From CAZMGB01 sp964565775 (GTDB lineage: Bacteria; Chloroflexota; Dehalococcoidia; DSTF01; JALHUB01), in NCBI GenBank assembly GCA_964565775.1, contig CAZMGB010000003.1, positions 124,001 to 188,000 of the forward strand: DNA of 64,000 nt. The letters are read 5' to 3'. Shown in pieces: positions 9,115 through 18,364 of this stretch. Below the pieces are notes generated by a model, which was not told the origin of the DNA, searched no databases, and saw only the letters and a list, made by a program, of their open reading frames with translations. Positions within the stretch are counted from its first letter, which is position 1; the number at the start of each line of letters is the position of its first letter. The position numbers and the translations under genes were made by a program.

Positions 9115-10464
9115 CTAGTCGTCATCCCGCCACCTCACCTCGTACAGCCGCACAGGGTCCTCGAAGCCGCGCAGCACTACATCGCCACGGTCCGAAAACA
9201 GGAAGCCCTTGCCCATCGCCAACTGCCGCACTACATCCGACACCAGGATCTGACCCGCCTCAGCCTGGTCACAGATACGCCTCGCAAGGTCCACCGACGT
9301 CCCGAAGAGGTCCTTCTCCTCGGCAATGGGCTCACCAGCATTGAGACCGATGTACACCCCCAACGGAGCCTCCGGGTGCTGCTCGACGTGCGCAGCCACG
9401 CCCCTCTGCACAGCCACCGCGCACTCCAGCGCACCTGAGGCGGTGGGAAACGATGCCATGATCCCGTCGCCAGTGTGTTTGATTTCGCTTCCCCCATGCG
9501 CCTCGAGGGCATCGCGGACGATGGTGTTGTGGACGCGAACCAGCTCCTGAGCCTTGGCGTCGCCGAGGCGCTGGCGGAGGGCTGTTGAGCTTTCCATGTC
9601 GGTGAAGAGGATGGTGACGAGACCGGACAGCGCGGCCGCTGGCTCTGCCTTTTCCTCACCCTCACTCAGGAACTCGTCGATGGCTGCGACCACAGCGTCC
9701 ATGTCCCCCAGATACGGCGCCCCCGATTCTCCCTCAAGGAACACCAGGCGGGCATCCGGTATGCGGGAAGCAAGCCCTCTGGCAACGTTGACATCCGACC
9801 GATACCGGGCGCGGCCCAGCACCAAGGTGGGCGACCTGATCTGAGTGAGCAAGGGCGTAACGTCAATCTCGTTAAGAGCGGGAACGGTCACCGTTTGCAC
9901 AAACTCCGGCCTGACACTGTCCCTGACCAGGGCTGCGTACCGGCGCGCTGGCTCGCCTGCGGACCATCCAAGTATGGTATGCGCCATTGCCTCGGTGAAG
10001 AACGCCCAATCCTTGTCCATTGATGCGCGAAGCGCCTGAACGTCGGGCCTCAGTTGCCAATCCGTCGCCCGCGCATATGCGCCCCACAGGAGGACGTGCG
10101 ACAGCCGGTCCGGGTGACGGGCGGCATAGGCGATCGCCGCCGGTCCTGAGTGCACGAGGCCGAGCACAGCGAACCTCTCCAGGCCCAGGCGATCTACCAC
10201 CGCCTCCAGGTCCAGGACCTGGCTATCGAGCGGGAATTCCGTGATGTCGCGCTCCGACAGTCCAAAGCCTCTGTGGTCGTACCGGACGAGCTTCCTCTTC
10301 TCCGCCAGCCGCTCATACCAGCGCCGGCACTCGGGCAATTGCCACTCCAGCTGAATGTGGCTGAATAGGAGCGGCATGTGCACAAGCGGCATGCCCTCGC
10401 CCAGCGTCCAGAAGGCGATGCTCACCCCGTCGGCGGTCCTGGCGTACTGGATGCGCGGCTCCAT
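9115..10464 (-). CDS. Alpha/beta hydrolase fused to class III adenylate/guanylate cyclase domain
   Basis: Residues about 1-270 form an alpha/beta hydrolase and about 280-445 a class III nucleotidyl cyclase domain. In the cyclase part, FTDMESST carries the first metal Asp, SEIKHTGDG carries the substrate Lys and second metal Asp, and GTSVDLARRI corresponds to the usual VNxAAR motif with Asp for Asn, so activity is plausible but not certain. In the hydrolase part the nucleophile elbow reads LVHSGPA rather than GxSxG, so it may sense a ligand rather than hydrolyse it. This fusion is common in Chloroflexota. Fragments of related genes lie at 48.4-50.5 kb, and a cyclic-nucleotide-binding protein is encoded 0.3 kb upstream on the same strand. 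Confidence 0.88.
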   Translation of the reverse strand: MEPRIQYARTADGVSIAFWTLGEGMPLVHMPLLFSHIQLEWQLPECRRWYERLAEKRKLVRYDHRGFGLSERDITEFPLDSQVLDLEAVVDRLGLERFAVLGLVHSGPAAIAYAARHPDRLSHVLLWGAYARATDWQLRPDVQALRASMDKDWAFFTEAMAHTILGWSAGEPARRYAALVRDSVRPEFVQTVTVPALNEIDVTPLLTQIRSPTLVLGRARYRSDVNVARGLASRIPDARLVFLEGESGAPYLGDMDAVVAAIDEFLSEGEEKAEPAAALSGLVTILFTDMESSTALRQRLGDAKAQELVRVHNTIVRDALEAHGGSEIKHTGDGIMASFPTASGALECAVAVQRGVAAHVEQHPEAPLGVYIGLNAGEPIAEEKDLFGTSVDLARRICDQAEAGQILVSDVVRQLAMGKGFLFSDRGDVVLRGFEDPVRLYEVRWRDDD

Positions 10465-10492
10465 GGCGGTCTGTCCCTAAGTGAGGCTACCC

Positions 10493-10651
10493 CTAGTCAC
10501 GGCCTCCGACGAGAACGGCGGCCAGAGCCAGGCCGAACATCGTGGCCGTCCACTTCATCTCTGCATCGATGACGTCAGCCCAGAGCAGCCCAACGAAGAC
10601 CGCGAGCGCCATGACAAAGACGTTTCCCCTGGTCCTGTACTTCCGTTTCAC
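10493..10651 (-). CDS. Small membrane protein
   Basis: The predicted 52-residue protein has a basic N-terminus and two hydrophobic segments (NVFVMALAVFVGLLWADV and the Ala/Leu/Val-rich C-terminal stretch), so it is probably a small two-pass membrane protein. I chose the GTG at 10651 because AAGGAG precedes it by about eight bases; a longer version would begin at 10693. It sits between the cyclic-nucleotide-binding gene and the hydrolase-cyclase gene on the same strand. No family was recognised. Confidence 0.45.
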   Translation of the reverse strand: MKRKYRTRGNVFVMALAVFVGLLWADVIDAEMKWTATMFGLALAAVLVGGRD

Positions 10652-10789
10652 CCCTGCACTCTCCTTCGGCGAGCGTCGGCAGAGACGCCTCATGCTGCCG
10701 GTCTCCTGGCTGCTGGATGCACGGCCCTACAGCGGCAGTATCCTACGCTGACGGTCCCATGCGCACGCCCGCTTTCGCTTGGTTCGCGG

Positions 10790-11227
10790 CTAGTTCCTCG
10801 CGGCCAGGTCCGCGTCAGCAGCCCGCAGGCGCTCACAGAGGGTGACCAGGATCTTCCTCTGGAGGCCGGGCACCGTGTCCAGGAGGGAGCCGAAGTAGCG
10901 TGTCTCGATGACCAGCAAGTTCATGGGTGTCTCGGCGGTCACCGTCGCGCTGCGTGTCTTGCGGTCTACGAGCGACATCTCCCCGAAGAACTCGCCCCGG
11001 CCCACGCGAGTTATGAGCTTCCCGTCCCTCTCCACTCGAGCCTTGCCGTCCAGTATCAGGACGAACTCCCGGCCGAGCCCGCCCTGCCGCACCAGTACCG
11101 TGCCCGCGTCCACCTTCACCTCATCGGCCTCCCTGGCGACAAGGCGCAGATGGCGCTGACTGAGCCCGCCGAACAGCGGCACCTTCTTCAACAGCTCAAC
11201 CTTTTCCGATCGACGGCTCAATGGCAT
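10790..11227 (-). CDS. Cyclic-nucleotide-binding domain protein
   Basis: The 145-residue protein is almost entirely one CNB (CRP-like) beta-roll. The phosphate-binding cassette reads GEFFGEMSLVDRKTRSATVTA-like, with the conserved Gly-Glu and Arg that contact the cyclic phosphate and ribose (positions about 85-105). No DNA-binding helix-turn-helix follows, so it is not a CRP regulator but a stand-alone sensor module. The nearby class III cyclase on the same strand offers a possible local source of its ligand, which is inference from position. The start has a GAGGTGAGG ribosome site. Confidence 0.85.
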   Translation of the reverse strand: MPLSRRSEKVELLKKVPLFGGLSQRHLRLVAREADEVKVDAGTVLVRQGGLGREFVLILDGKARVERDGKLITRVGRGEFFGEMSLVDRKTRSATVTAETPMNLLVIETRYFGSLLDTVPGLQRKILVTLCERLRAADADLAARN

Positions 11228-11495
11228 TCCTCACCTCCTGCTAGATGACCCGAGCATCTGATGACTCCGTCAGGGCATGGTCGGGCGGCCCACAAGCCCA
11301 GGGCCGCGCACGGCCCGGAAGGAGACGCCGACCGCGTCGGCGGAGGTCGACGCCCACAGCACACGCTGCCCCGTGCCAGCGCATCTCGTCCTGCCCCCAT
11401 ATTGCGCCCGCACCAACAGGGGGCAGGCAGATTCTGCACGAGCCTCGGGGCAATGTCAACGCAAGGCCGCACCGGCAATTGGTCTACCGCTGTCG
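11228..11495. other. Gap upstream of the cNMP-binding gene
   Basis: Nothing recognisable was found here beyond the ribosome site of the cNMP-binding gene. The frame that leads into the RCC1-like relic is open through it but has no family resemblance. Confidence 0.35.
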
Positions 11496-11657
11496 GGAGG
11501 GAACACGGTCGGTCAGCTCGGTGACGGGACTGGCGCAAGGAGTCGCCGCCGTGGCCGGTGGGCTTCCCCACATACCTATCTGCTTACCGCTGAGGGTGGC
11601 GTCAAGTGCTGGGGACGCAATGACTGCGGCCAATCGAGAAACGGTAAGGAAAAGTGA
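11496..11657 (+). pseudogene. RCC1-repeat protein remnant
   Basis: One frame encodes GGNTVGQLGDGT, then a garbled stretch, then HTYLLTAEGGVKCWG followed by RNDCGQ and a stop at 11655-11657. These match the repeat signature of RCC1/alpha-tubulin-suppressor-like beta propellers (Gly-Gln-Leu-Gly-Asp-Gly and Leu-Thr-x-x-Gly-Gly-Val-x-Cys-Trp-Gly-x-Asn). A whole protein would hold about seven repeats; here about one and a half survive with no secretion signal, so this is a decayed fragment of a propeller gene. Confidence 0.65.
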
Positions 11658-11869
11658 CCCAGGCGAGGTCAGCGCTGCGCCGGAGGACGGGGAGGAGCCG
11701 TCGAGCGAATCGGAGTGAGGCTGGCAGCTTGTCCGGCGCGATTCAGCTCATGAGCCGCCCGCCGCGGGGCGGGATCGGTGCGTGCGTCATGCCACCCTGT
11801 CTCGTGTTCGCCCGCCCACTTCAGAGGGGAGGAGCTCCGGGTCCTTCCGGCACCATCGGATCGTGGCTC
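11658..11869. other. Spacer after RCC1 relic
   Basis: No gene or hairpin was recognised between the RCC1-like relic and the end of the APS kinase gene. Confidence 0.3.
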
Positions 11870-12406
11870 CTAGGGAGCGGGTGCCAGGTAGCCGAGCTCC
11901 TCCAGTTTGGCCACGACCTTTGCGAGGCTTTCGTCCTCACTCTCCCGGTCCGTCTTCAAGACGACCTCAGGGTGAAGCGGCTCCTCGTAAGGGTCAGAGA
12001 TGCCGGTGAACTGAGATATCTCCCCTCGAAGCGCCTTGGTGTAGAGGCCCTTCACGTCCCGCTGGCGGAGTACATCCATCGAGCAGCTAACGTACACCTC
12101 GACGAACTCACCGATCTCGGCCCGCACCTCGTCGCGTATCTCTCGGTAGGGTGAAATGGCGGCGGCGATAGCAGTGACTCCATTACGAGTGAGCAGTTTG
12201 CAGACGAAGCCGATGCGCCGGATGTTTGTGTCACGGTCCTCCTTACTGTAGCCGAGGCCCTTGCTCAGGTGGGTGCGGACAACGTCGCCGTCCAGCACCT
12301 CCACTCTCAGGCCCCGGCTGCGCACCGTCCGTTCCAGCCCTTGTGCAATCGTCGTCTTGCCCGCACCGGAAAGACCCGTAAACCACACCGTAAAGCCAGT
12401 CTGCAT
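11870..12406 (-). CDS. cysC: Adenylyl-sulfate (APS) kinase
   Basis: This 178-residue enzyme phosphorylates adenosine 5'-phosphosulfate at the 3' position, making PAPS, the sulfate donor. The P-loop GLSGAGKTT lies at residues 11-19, followed by LDGDVVRTHL and GYSKEDRDTNIRRIG, all canonical for CysC, and the length is normal. I chose the ATG at 12406 because GGAGGT lies just upstream; the frame is open for 28 more codons but these are not conserved. No ATP sulfurylase is seen in the window. The sulfotransferase at 35.4-36.3 kb is a likely user of the PAPS, which suggests sulfated surface glycans rather than assimilation. Confidence 0.93.
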   Translation of the reverse strand: MQTGFTVWFTGLSGAGKTTIAQGLERTVRSRGLRVEVLDGDVVRTHLSKGLGYSKEDRDTNIRRIGFVCKLLTRNGVTAIAAAISPYREIRDEVRAEIGEFVEVYVSCSMDVLRQRDVKGLYTKALRGEISQFTGISDPYEEPLHPEVVLKTDRESEDESLAKVVAKLEELGYLAPAP

Positions 12407-12708
12407 ATGACCTCCGTAGACAAGAGCAACCCCCTCACCCAGGCAGGCGAGGAGCCGCTGCTCCTTGGAATCGCGCGACATGTACTTCATCGCACATTCT
12501 TAACTTTGTCGCAACTTCACGTCCGGCCATGCGATAAGCTCCAGAAGGAAACGGCCTTGTGACTCGGGGCATGTCTCCTTCTCCACTCCTCCATCGACTG
12601 TGGTGTACGGGCGCTCCACCCCGGGCTGCGCCTCGGCTGCAGACCGTTGCGTACACATCGATCTGAGTGGGTATAATGAGTCCCGCTAGATTGAAAGGAG
12701 AGAGGACC
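12407..12708. promoter_or_regulatory. Intergenic region between divergent cysC and cupin genes
   Basis: The roughly 300-bp gap separates two divergent genes. A perfect TATAAT at 12672-12677 on the plus strand precedes the cupin gene, with a weak TTGCGT at 12647-12652 at a long 19-base spacing. AAAGGAG lies before the ATG. No hairpin or coding relic was seen. Confidence 0.4.
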
Positions 12709-13197
12709 ATGGCGACAGCCAAATCATCGAAACGAGCGTCTCGGGCGAAGGCCGGCGTGTCGGTAGAGGACGTGCCCATCTCCGTCCCGCGGCTCTACGA
12801 TGACGATCGCGCCCGGCGGGCGTGTGACGTCTTCGGCGCCCCCGAAGACGGCACAGTGAACATGGGAGGGGACATCAACATCACCTGGGCCTACCCGGGG
12901 CGGACCGTGGCGTGGCACCGCCATCACTTGCAGACAGACCACTGGTTCGTCATCAAGGGCTACCTCAAAGTGGGGCTCCTCGACGACGACCGAAACGTCC
13001 GATGGGTGTACCTCGGCGAGAACGACCGGCGGGTCCTCAGCATCCCACCGGGCGTCTGGCACGGGTACATGGTCCTGGGCGACCAGGAAGCGGTCCTCAT
13101 GTACTACATCACCTCCAAGTACAACCCGAACAACCCGGACGAGGACAGGATGTCCGTCGAGGAGGCCGGTGTGGATTGGTCGGTGCCGGTGAAGTAG
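12709..13197 (+). CDS. RmlC-like cupin (dTDP-4-dehydrorhamnose 3,5-epimerase family)
   Basis: The 162-residue cupin contains WHRHHLQTDHWFVIKG and IPPGVWHGYMVLG, and a downstream stretch NPNNPDEDRM typical of RmlC-type sugar epimerases and ketoisomerases. The fold is a small beta barrel acting on a nucleotide-activated keto sugar. I chose the ATG at 12709, preceded by AAAGGAGAGAGG, over one at 12667. The N-terminal 20 residues are Lys/Ala/Ser-rich and probably disordered. It opens the glycan island and would make deoxysugar donors together with the RmlD-like reductase at 41.4 kb. Whether it is a true 3,5-epimerase is uncertain, because it is shorter than RmlC. Confidence 0.75.
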   Translation: MATAKSSKRASRAKAGVSVEDVPISVPRLYDDDRARRACDVFGAPEDGTVNMGGDINITWAYPGRTVAWHRHHLQTDHWFVIKGYLKVGLLDDDRNVRWVYLGENDRRVLSIPPGVWHGYMVLGDQEAVLMYYITSKYNPNNPDEDRMSVEEAGVDWSVPVK

Positions 13198-13300
13198 CCA
13201 GCGACCCGGCCCGGTCGAATGCGGCTCCCTACGGCTCACAGCAGGGAGCGGTGTTGGACCTGCGCCCCTCCATCACAGAGGATCGAGAGCGGCGGCGGCG

Positions 13301-15115
13301 ATGGGTAGTCCGCAGGGTTTCCTTCTCCAGCGGAGCACCCAGCAGCGGAAACAGGAGGCACGGGCGCCGTCGCCCAGCGGCGTTTCACGACATCGTCGAA
13401 TGGTGGAGAACGGTTTCCGCGTCCTCGGGCAGCGCAGCGTTGGCCTATTGGCCTGGGCCTTCGCGGCGAACCGCGTCATCTGGATTCTGGCCGGCGGAAT
13501 CGCTCTGATCGGGCTCGCGCTGCGCCTGATCATCGCTTGGCAGGATACGGAGACCCTCGCCCTGAAGACCATCGCTGACGACGGCTTCTACTATCTCCAG
13601 ACGGCTGACAGGATAGCGAGTGGACAGAACCTAACCTTCGACGGTCTGACGCTTTCGAACGGCTACCATCCGCTGTGGCTGTTCTTTCTCGTCCCGCTGT
13701 ATCTTCTCCCCGGCCGCGGGCTGCCGCTGCACTTCGCCCTCACGGCGTCCGCCGTCTTCGATGTGACGGCAGGCGGCCTCGTCGGTCTGGCGGTCGGGAA
13801 ACTGACCGGAAACAGGGTAGCGGCCCTCTTCGCCCTCACGCTTTATCTATTCATTCCCCAGAACGTTCTCGCGTCAGTGAATGGCGTCGAAAGTGCTCTG
13901 ACCGGGATGCTGCTGGGAGCGCTGCTCCTGACGCTAGTCTCGGTCTGGCGCCAGAAGCAGGACAACTGGATTCGCTGGTCTGTCGTGACGGGCATCCTTG
14001 GCGGCCTCATGGTGCTCGCACGCCTGGAGAGCGCTCTCGTCCTCGCGGCCGTGCTAGCGCTCATCGCCCTCTTTCAATCAGGCACGACGCGGTGGCGCGC
14101 GCCGTTGGCGGCTGGAGTGATCGCAGGGATTGTTGTGGCGCCGTGGTTCCTCTGGAGCTTCATAGCCCTGGGCACGGTTATGCCCGTTAGCGCCGAGTCG
14201 ACAACGTGGATATTGAGAACGTTCTACTCGGCGGACCACCCCGGTGCAGACCTTCTTGACAGAGTCGGCCATGGGCTGTCCTACACCAAGTCCCAACTGC
14301 TCACCCGCCTGCCAGACCTCTACTTCCCCGCCAAACCGTTCGCCGCACTGCTCTTGACGGGTATGGGGCTGGCGGGTGCCCATTACTTGCTTCTCTCGAG
14401 AGGGGCGGTGAGAAGGAGAACGACCGGCCAGATCGTCACAGTAGCGCTGCCTTTTGGGGCTTTCGCCGTCATGTTCTTCTTCAACAGCGCATACCGCTGG
14501 CTCGTCCGCGAATGGTACTTCGCCTGGGGAGCGCCCTTGGTAGCTCTACTGGCCGGGGTCGTCTTCGCCTACGGCAGCGAGGTCATAGGCCAATCGAGGC
14601 TGTTCAGCAGCGGCCGGCCTGGATCACTCGATCGGGGCACGGCGCGGCTACTCCTCTACTGCGGCCTCGTCGTACTATTAGCGTTTGCCTACAGCAACGA
14701 TGCGCGAGACACCTGGCAGAGGGGCCTCTTTACAAGCGCACAGATACAGGAGAGACTCGAGGCGGCCGCCTACCTCAGATCGAACACCGATCCGGCTGAT
14801 CGGGTGGCTGCTTTCAACGCCGGGGTGATAGGCTACTTCAGCGAGCGCGTCGTCATCAATCTCGACGGGGTAGTCAATCCTGACGCATTCCAAGCCCTTC
14901 GTGAGCACCGCCTCCTTGACTATCTTCGAGCCATGGACGTCACCTATGCCGCGGACCGCGTCGGGCCGTGGATGTATCTGCGCCCCTATATCCGGCCAGA
15001 TGACTGGTCAGAAAGCCTGTGGGGGGAAGACCCTAACAGGGCATTCGTAACGGTCGCCGAGTTCGGCGGAGGCTCTATAATCGGTCAGATACGGATCTGG
15101 CGCCTGGCCAGATGA
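13301..15115 (+). CDS. GT-C-like multi-pass membrane glycosyltransferase
   Basis: The protein of about 600 residues has around ten or more hydrophobic segments, with an acidic pair (IADDGFYYLQTA) just after the first, the place where GT-C enzymes carry their catalytic Asp in the first outside loop. Such enzymes take sugars from polyprenyl-phosphate donors on the outer face of the membrane. The C-terminal soluble part contains AAFNAGVIGYFSERVVINLDG. This part is strikingly like the protein at 27.1 kb, its clear paralogue. Starts at 13301 or 13400 are both possible; neither has a strong ribosome site. Its stop overlaps the next gene by four bases (ATGA). Acceptor and sugar are unknown. Confidence 0.8.
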   Translation: MGSPQGFLLQRSTQQRKQEARAPSPSGVSRHRRMVENGFRVLGQRSVGLLAWAFAANRVIWILAGGIALIGLALRLIIAWQDTETLALKTIADDGFYYLQTADRIASGQNLTFDGLTLSNGYHPLWLFFLVPLYLLPGRGLPLHFALTASAVFDVTAGGLVGLAVGKLTGNRVAALFALTLYLFIPQNVLASVNGVESALTGMLLGALLLTLVSVWRQKQDNWIRWSVVTGILGGLMVLARLESALVLAAVLALIALFQSGTTRWRAPLAAGVIAGIVVAPWFLWSFIALGTVMPVSAESTTWILRTFYSADHPGADLLDRVGHGLSYTKSQLLTRLPDLYFPAKPFAALLLTGMGLAGAHYLLLSRGAVRRRTTGQIVTVALPFGAFAVMFFFNSAYRWLVREWYFAWGAPLVALLAGVVFAYGSEVIGQSRLFSSGRPGSLDRGTARLLLYCGLVVLLAFAYSNDARDTWQRGLFTSAQIQERLEAAAYLRSNTDPADRVAAFNAGVIGYFSERVVINLDGVVNPDAFQALREHRLLDYLRAMDVTYAADRVGPWMYLRPYIRPDDWSESLWGEDPNRAFVTVAEFGGGSIIGQIRIWRLAR

Positions 15116-17244
15116 GTCGTCACCCGCTTCACCGCTGGTCGGGCGCACTTCGGCGGGTGGCGCCCGCTGGAGACCGCTCTGGCGAATGCGACGATGCCGG
15201 CGGGGTGTTCACCACAAGCGCTGGCCGCTGTAGGATTGCCACGAGAGCCATGCTTGACGGACTCCGTTCGCGCATAACGGCTCCACATAAGGGCGAGGCC
15301 GCAAGGACGAATGGCCGCCGCCTGCAGTACCAGCCCGCCCTCGACGGGATACGCGCCCTCGCCGTCGCCGGGGTTCTCGCCTATCACGCCGACCTGCCGT
15401 TCGCGCGGGGCGGCTTCCTTGGCGTCGACGCGTTCTTCGTGCTGAGCGGCTACCTTATCACCAGCCTGCTCCTCGCTGAGTGGCGGGAGAGCGGCAAGAT
15501 CAACTTCGCTGCCTTCTGGGCACGTCGCGCACGCCGTCTGCTGCCGGCGCTGTTCCTCATGCTGGCGGGCATCGCGGCCTACGCGCTCCTCTTCGCCGAA
15601 CCCTCGCAGCTCGACAAGCTGCGCGGTGACGCGCTTGCGACGCTTGGCTACGTCGCCAACTGGCGGCTCGCTTTCTCCGGTGAGTCCTACTTCGACATGT
15701 TTTCCGCCCCATCACCTCTGCGGCACACATGGTCGCTGGCGATTGAAGAGCAGTGGTACCTGGTCTGGCCCTTGCTGGTGGGACTCCTGCTGTGGTGGCG
15801 GCGCGGCTCGATGCGCGTGCTGTTCGTGCTGGCGGTTGCCATTGCGGCGGGGTCGGCCCTGCTCATGGCGAGGATGTTCGATCCTGAAGTCGACCCTTCG
15901 CGCGTCTTTTACGGCACCGACACGCGGGCACAGTCATTGGTGGTCGGCGCGGTCCTCGCCATGCTCCTCGCCCGGCACGGCCCGCTCCGAGGCAACACTC
16001 CCCGGCTGCTGCTCCAGCTCACTGCGGCGGCGTGCTTCGCGTATGCTGGATGGCTATGGGTGACCACTCCTGATAGCAGCGCTTTCCTCTACCAGGGTGG
16101 CTTCCTCCTTTCCGCGCTCGCGGTCGCGGTCGTGATCGCAGCCGTGGTCCAGCCACAGGCCGGGCCACTGAGCAGACTGCTCTCCGTCGAGCCACTGCGC
16201 CGGCTCGGCCTCATCTCCTATGGCGTCTACTTGTGGCACTGGCCCATCTACCTTGTCCTGACACCCCAACGCACCGGCTTGGACAGCACGAGCCTCCTCG
16301 CGCCCAGGGTAGCGCTCACCCTTGCGGTCGCCACCGCCTCCTACTTCCTGCTCGAGATGCCCATTCGCCGTGGCGCCCTGCGGACGTGGCGACCGTCATG
16401 GGCGGTCGCGCCCGCGATGTCCGTCGTGATCGCGGTGGGGCTCGTCGTTTCGACGCGCGGCGGAACACCGCTGCTCCAGTTTGGGAATTTGGTGACCGCG
16501 GCTATCAACGGAGACACTGCATCGGCACCCACACGTGTACTCATCGTCGGCGACTCGATAGCCTACACGGTCTCGCCCGGCCTCTACTATCGGCAGGTGG
16601 AGCAGAACTTCGCGGTCCAGCGCGCGACGATCGTCGCCTGCGGCATCATCCGCGGTAACGTGCCATACAACAGCAAACCGCGCTACAACGGTTGCAGGAA
16701 GCGCCTGGAACTCTGGCGCTCCGAGCTTAAGGAGTTCGACCCCGACGTAGTCGTCGTGCTGAGCGGGTTCTGGGACGCCCGGAACCATGAGGTCGACGGC
16801 CGTACGCTCGAGTTCGGCACGCCGGAGGCAGACGAGTACTGGCTTAGCGAGATGAAGGTCGACATCGACCTCCTTTCCTCGCGAGGCGCCCATGTCGTAA
16901 TCCTTTCATCGCCCTACTTTCCGGAAGACAACCTCCCTGCCGAGCGTATCGATCGGCTCAACGACCTCTATCGCCAGGCGGCCTGCCAGAATCAGGACTC
17001 GGTCACCTTTCTCGACCTCAACCGCTTTCTCTATCCAACGGGTAAATACGCCTCCACTATCGACGGCGTTCAAGTGCGCAGTGACGGCTTCCACTTCAGC
17101 CTCGAAGGGGCCGACATGGTAGGCGGCTGGCTCGCGCCGAAGATCAGCAGCATCGCCCATGGCGACGCTGGCACGGCGGGGAGCGTCCTCGCCGCGGACC
17201 AGTCGTGCGCTCAGCCCCAAGAGAAGGCCGCGAAGATACACTGA
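15112..17244 (+). CDS. Acyltransferase-3 (OafA/YrhL-like) with C-terminal SGNH domain
   Basis: The N-terminal half is a membrane acyltransferase-3 domain: LDGIRALAVAGVLAYHADLP with the catalytic-type His, FFVLSGYLIT, the Arg pair in FWARRARRLLPAL, and about ten hydrophobic segments. The C-terminal part (about residues 470-690) is an extracytoplasmic SGNH hydrolase-like domain with VLIVGDSIAYTV and a late DGFHFSLEGAD block. Such proteins O-acetylate polysaccharides or lipid A/O-antigen sugars. The ATG at 15112 overlaps the upstream stop, fitting translational coupling, but the first 46 residues look unconserved and an ATG at 15250 is an alternative. Confidence 0.88.
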   Translation: MSRHPLHRWSGALRRVAPAGDRSGECDDAGGVFTTSAGRCRIATRAMLDGLRSRITAPHKGEAARTNGRRLQYQPALDGIRALAVAGVLAYHADLPFARGGFLGVDAFFVLSGYLITSLLLAEWRESGKINFAAFWARRARRLLPALFLMLAGIAAYALLFAEPSQLDKLRGDALATLGYVANWRLAFSGESYFDMFSAPSPLRHTWSLAIEEQWYLVWPLLVGLLLWWRRGSMRVLFVLAVAIAAGSALLMARMFDPEVDPSRVFYGTDTRAQSLVVGAVLAMLLARHGPLRGNTPRLLLQLTAAACFAYAGWLWVTTPDSSAFLYQGGFLLSALAVAVVIAAVVQPQAGPLSRLLSVEPLRRLGLISYGVYLWHWPIYLVLTPQRTGLDSTSLLAPRVALTLAVATASYFLLEMPIRRGALRTWRPSWAVAPAMSVVIAVGLVVSTRGGTPLLQFGNLVTAAINGDTASAPTRVLIVGDSIAYTVSPGLYYRQVEQNFAVQRATIVACGIIRGNVPYNSKPRYNGCRKRLELWRSELKEFDPDVVVVLSGFWDARNHEVDGRTLEFGTPEADEYWLSEMKVDIDLLSSRGAHVVILSSPYFPEDNLPAERIDRLNDLYRQAACQNQDSVTFLDLNRFLYPTGKYASTIDGVQVRSDGFHFSLEGADMVGGWLAPKISSIAHGDAGTAGSVLAADQSCAQPQEKAAKIH

Positions 17245-17384
17245 CGGCTCGAGGCGTATTTCGATTCCTCGACAACGGACTGGGGCGAACGGCCATGCGC
17301 CGGAGCCCACCGCTGGCAGCGGCCGGGCGGCTCAGAGGGGCGTAAGCACCGGAACTTGGCGGATAGACGCCGTGAGCTTCGCCT

Positions 17385-18203
17385 TCAGTCTGGGCTCGCC
17401 TGTTCCCCGGCTTCCTTGGGCTGCCAGACGAACACGACGACGTCGGCAAAGCGTGGCAGACGTGCGGCGAGCAGGTTGAGGGCCCGAAGCGGGACGTTGG
17501 CCATCCTGCGGTGGGGTAGGAACGAGAGGAATCGTCCCCAGCCGGGGAAGAGCCAGAGGAGAGACACCCCGTAGCAGTCGACCTGGTCGAAGCACGGTTC
17601 ACCCAGCGCGCGGGTGTTGTCGAACGTGCACTCGTACGTGTGGTGCATGGGCACGGGGCTGTCCCAGACGAAGTGCTTGCTGCGGGCCGGCGGCCACACT
17701 GAGCGAACGACACGATCGATCATCCGGCTGCACCGGGTGGAGAAGCTGGCGTAGTTGTTGACGCTGACAACCGCGCGACCCTTGGGGCGCAACACCGCAG
17801 CGAATTCTCGCATCGCCCTCTCGCGATCGACGAAGTGGTCGAGGGCCGACTTGCAGATAAGCGAGTCAAACACTCCCGGCTTGAACGGGAGCCATTCGGC
17901 GACTCCTCGCACGAGGTTGATTCGCCGTCCTGCCTCTTCGGCGGCTTTCCTCGCCTCCCGTAGCTGCAGGAGCGATGAGTCCAGGCCCCATCCGTCCCAG
18001 GATAGGCCGCTAAGGTACAGGATGTCGCGCCCATCTCCGCACGCCACGTCGAGCACACGCCCCGGCTGACCAGCCGAGGCACTCAGCCGTACCAGCCGGT
18101 CCCACACTAAGAAGAGGAAGGCAGTGTCGGGAGTGCGAGGTATGCCGCCGGCAGCATCTTCCGAGTGCCAGTGGGTCTGATAAGCCTCTACGTCAACCTT
18201 CAT
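17385..18203 (-). CDS. SAM-dependent class I methyltransferase
   Basis: The 272-residue protein has the SAM-binding motif VLDVACGDGRDILYL, a following acidic residue at the end of strand 2 (WGLDSS), and the post-motif FDSLICKSALDHFVD. The C-terminal part is basic and aromatic (LLWLFPGWGRFLSFLPH) and may touch a membrane. I chose the ATG at 18203, preceded by GAGAAG; a TTG at 18254 would extend it. It points away from the adjacent phosphodiesterase gene, sharing a 160-bp divergent region. Its place in the glycan island suggests methylation of a sugar or lipid, but the substrate is unknown. Confidence 0.8.
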   Translation of the reverse strand: MKVDVEAYQTHWHSEDAAGGIPRTPDTAFLFLVWDRLVRLSASAGQPGRVLDVACGDGRDILYLSGLSWDGWGLDSSLLQLREARKAAEEAGRRINLVRGVAEWLPFKPGVFDSLICKSALDHFVDRERAMREFAAVLRPKGRAVVSVNNYASFSTRCSRMIDRVVRSVWPPARSKHFVWDSPVPMHHTYECTFDNTRALGEPCFDQVDCYGVSLLWLFPGWGRFLSFLPHRRMANVPLRALNLLAARLPRFADVVVFVWQPKEAGEQASPD

Positions 18204-18364
18204 CTGCTTCTCGGCACAGTCAAGGGGGGATGCTCTGATCAAGGCGAAGGACAAACGAGATTATACCGGCATCACACCGGTGAATCAACGGCCGAGCACG
18301 GGCGTCTTCCTCAGCGCGCTGGCGGACGCCAGCAAGAGAGACTAAGATATCGACGGGGTGCACG

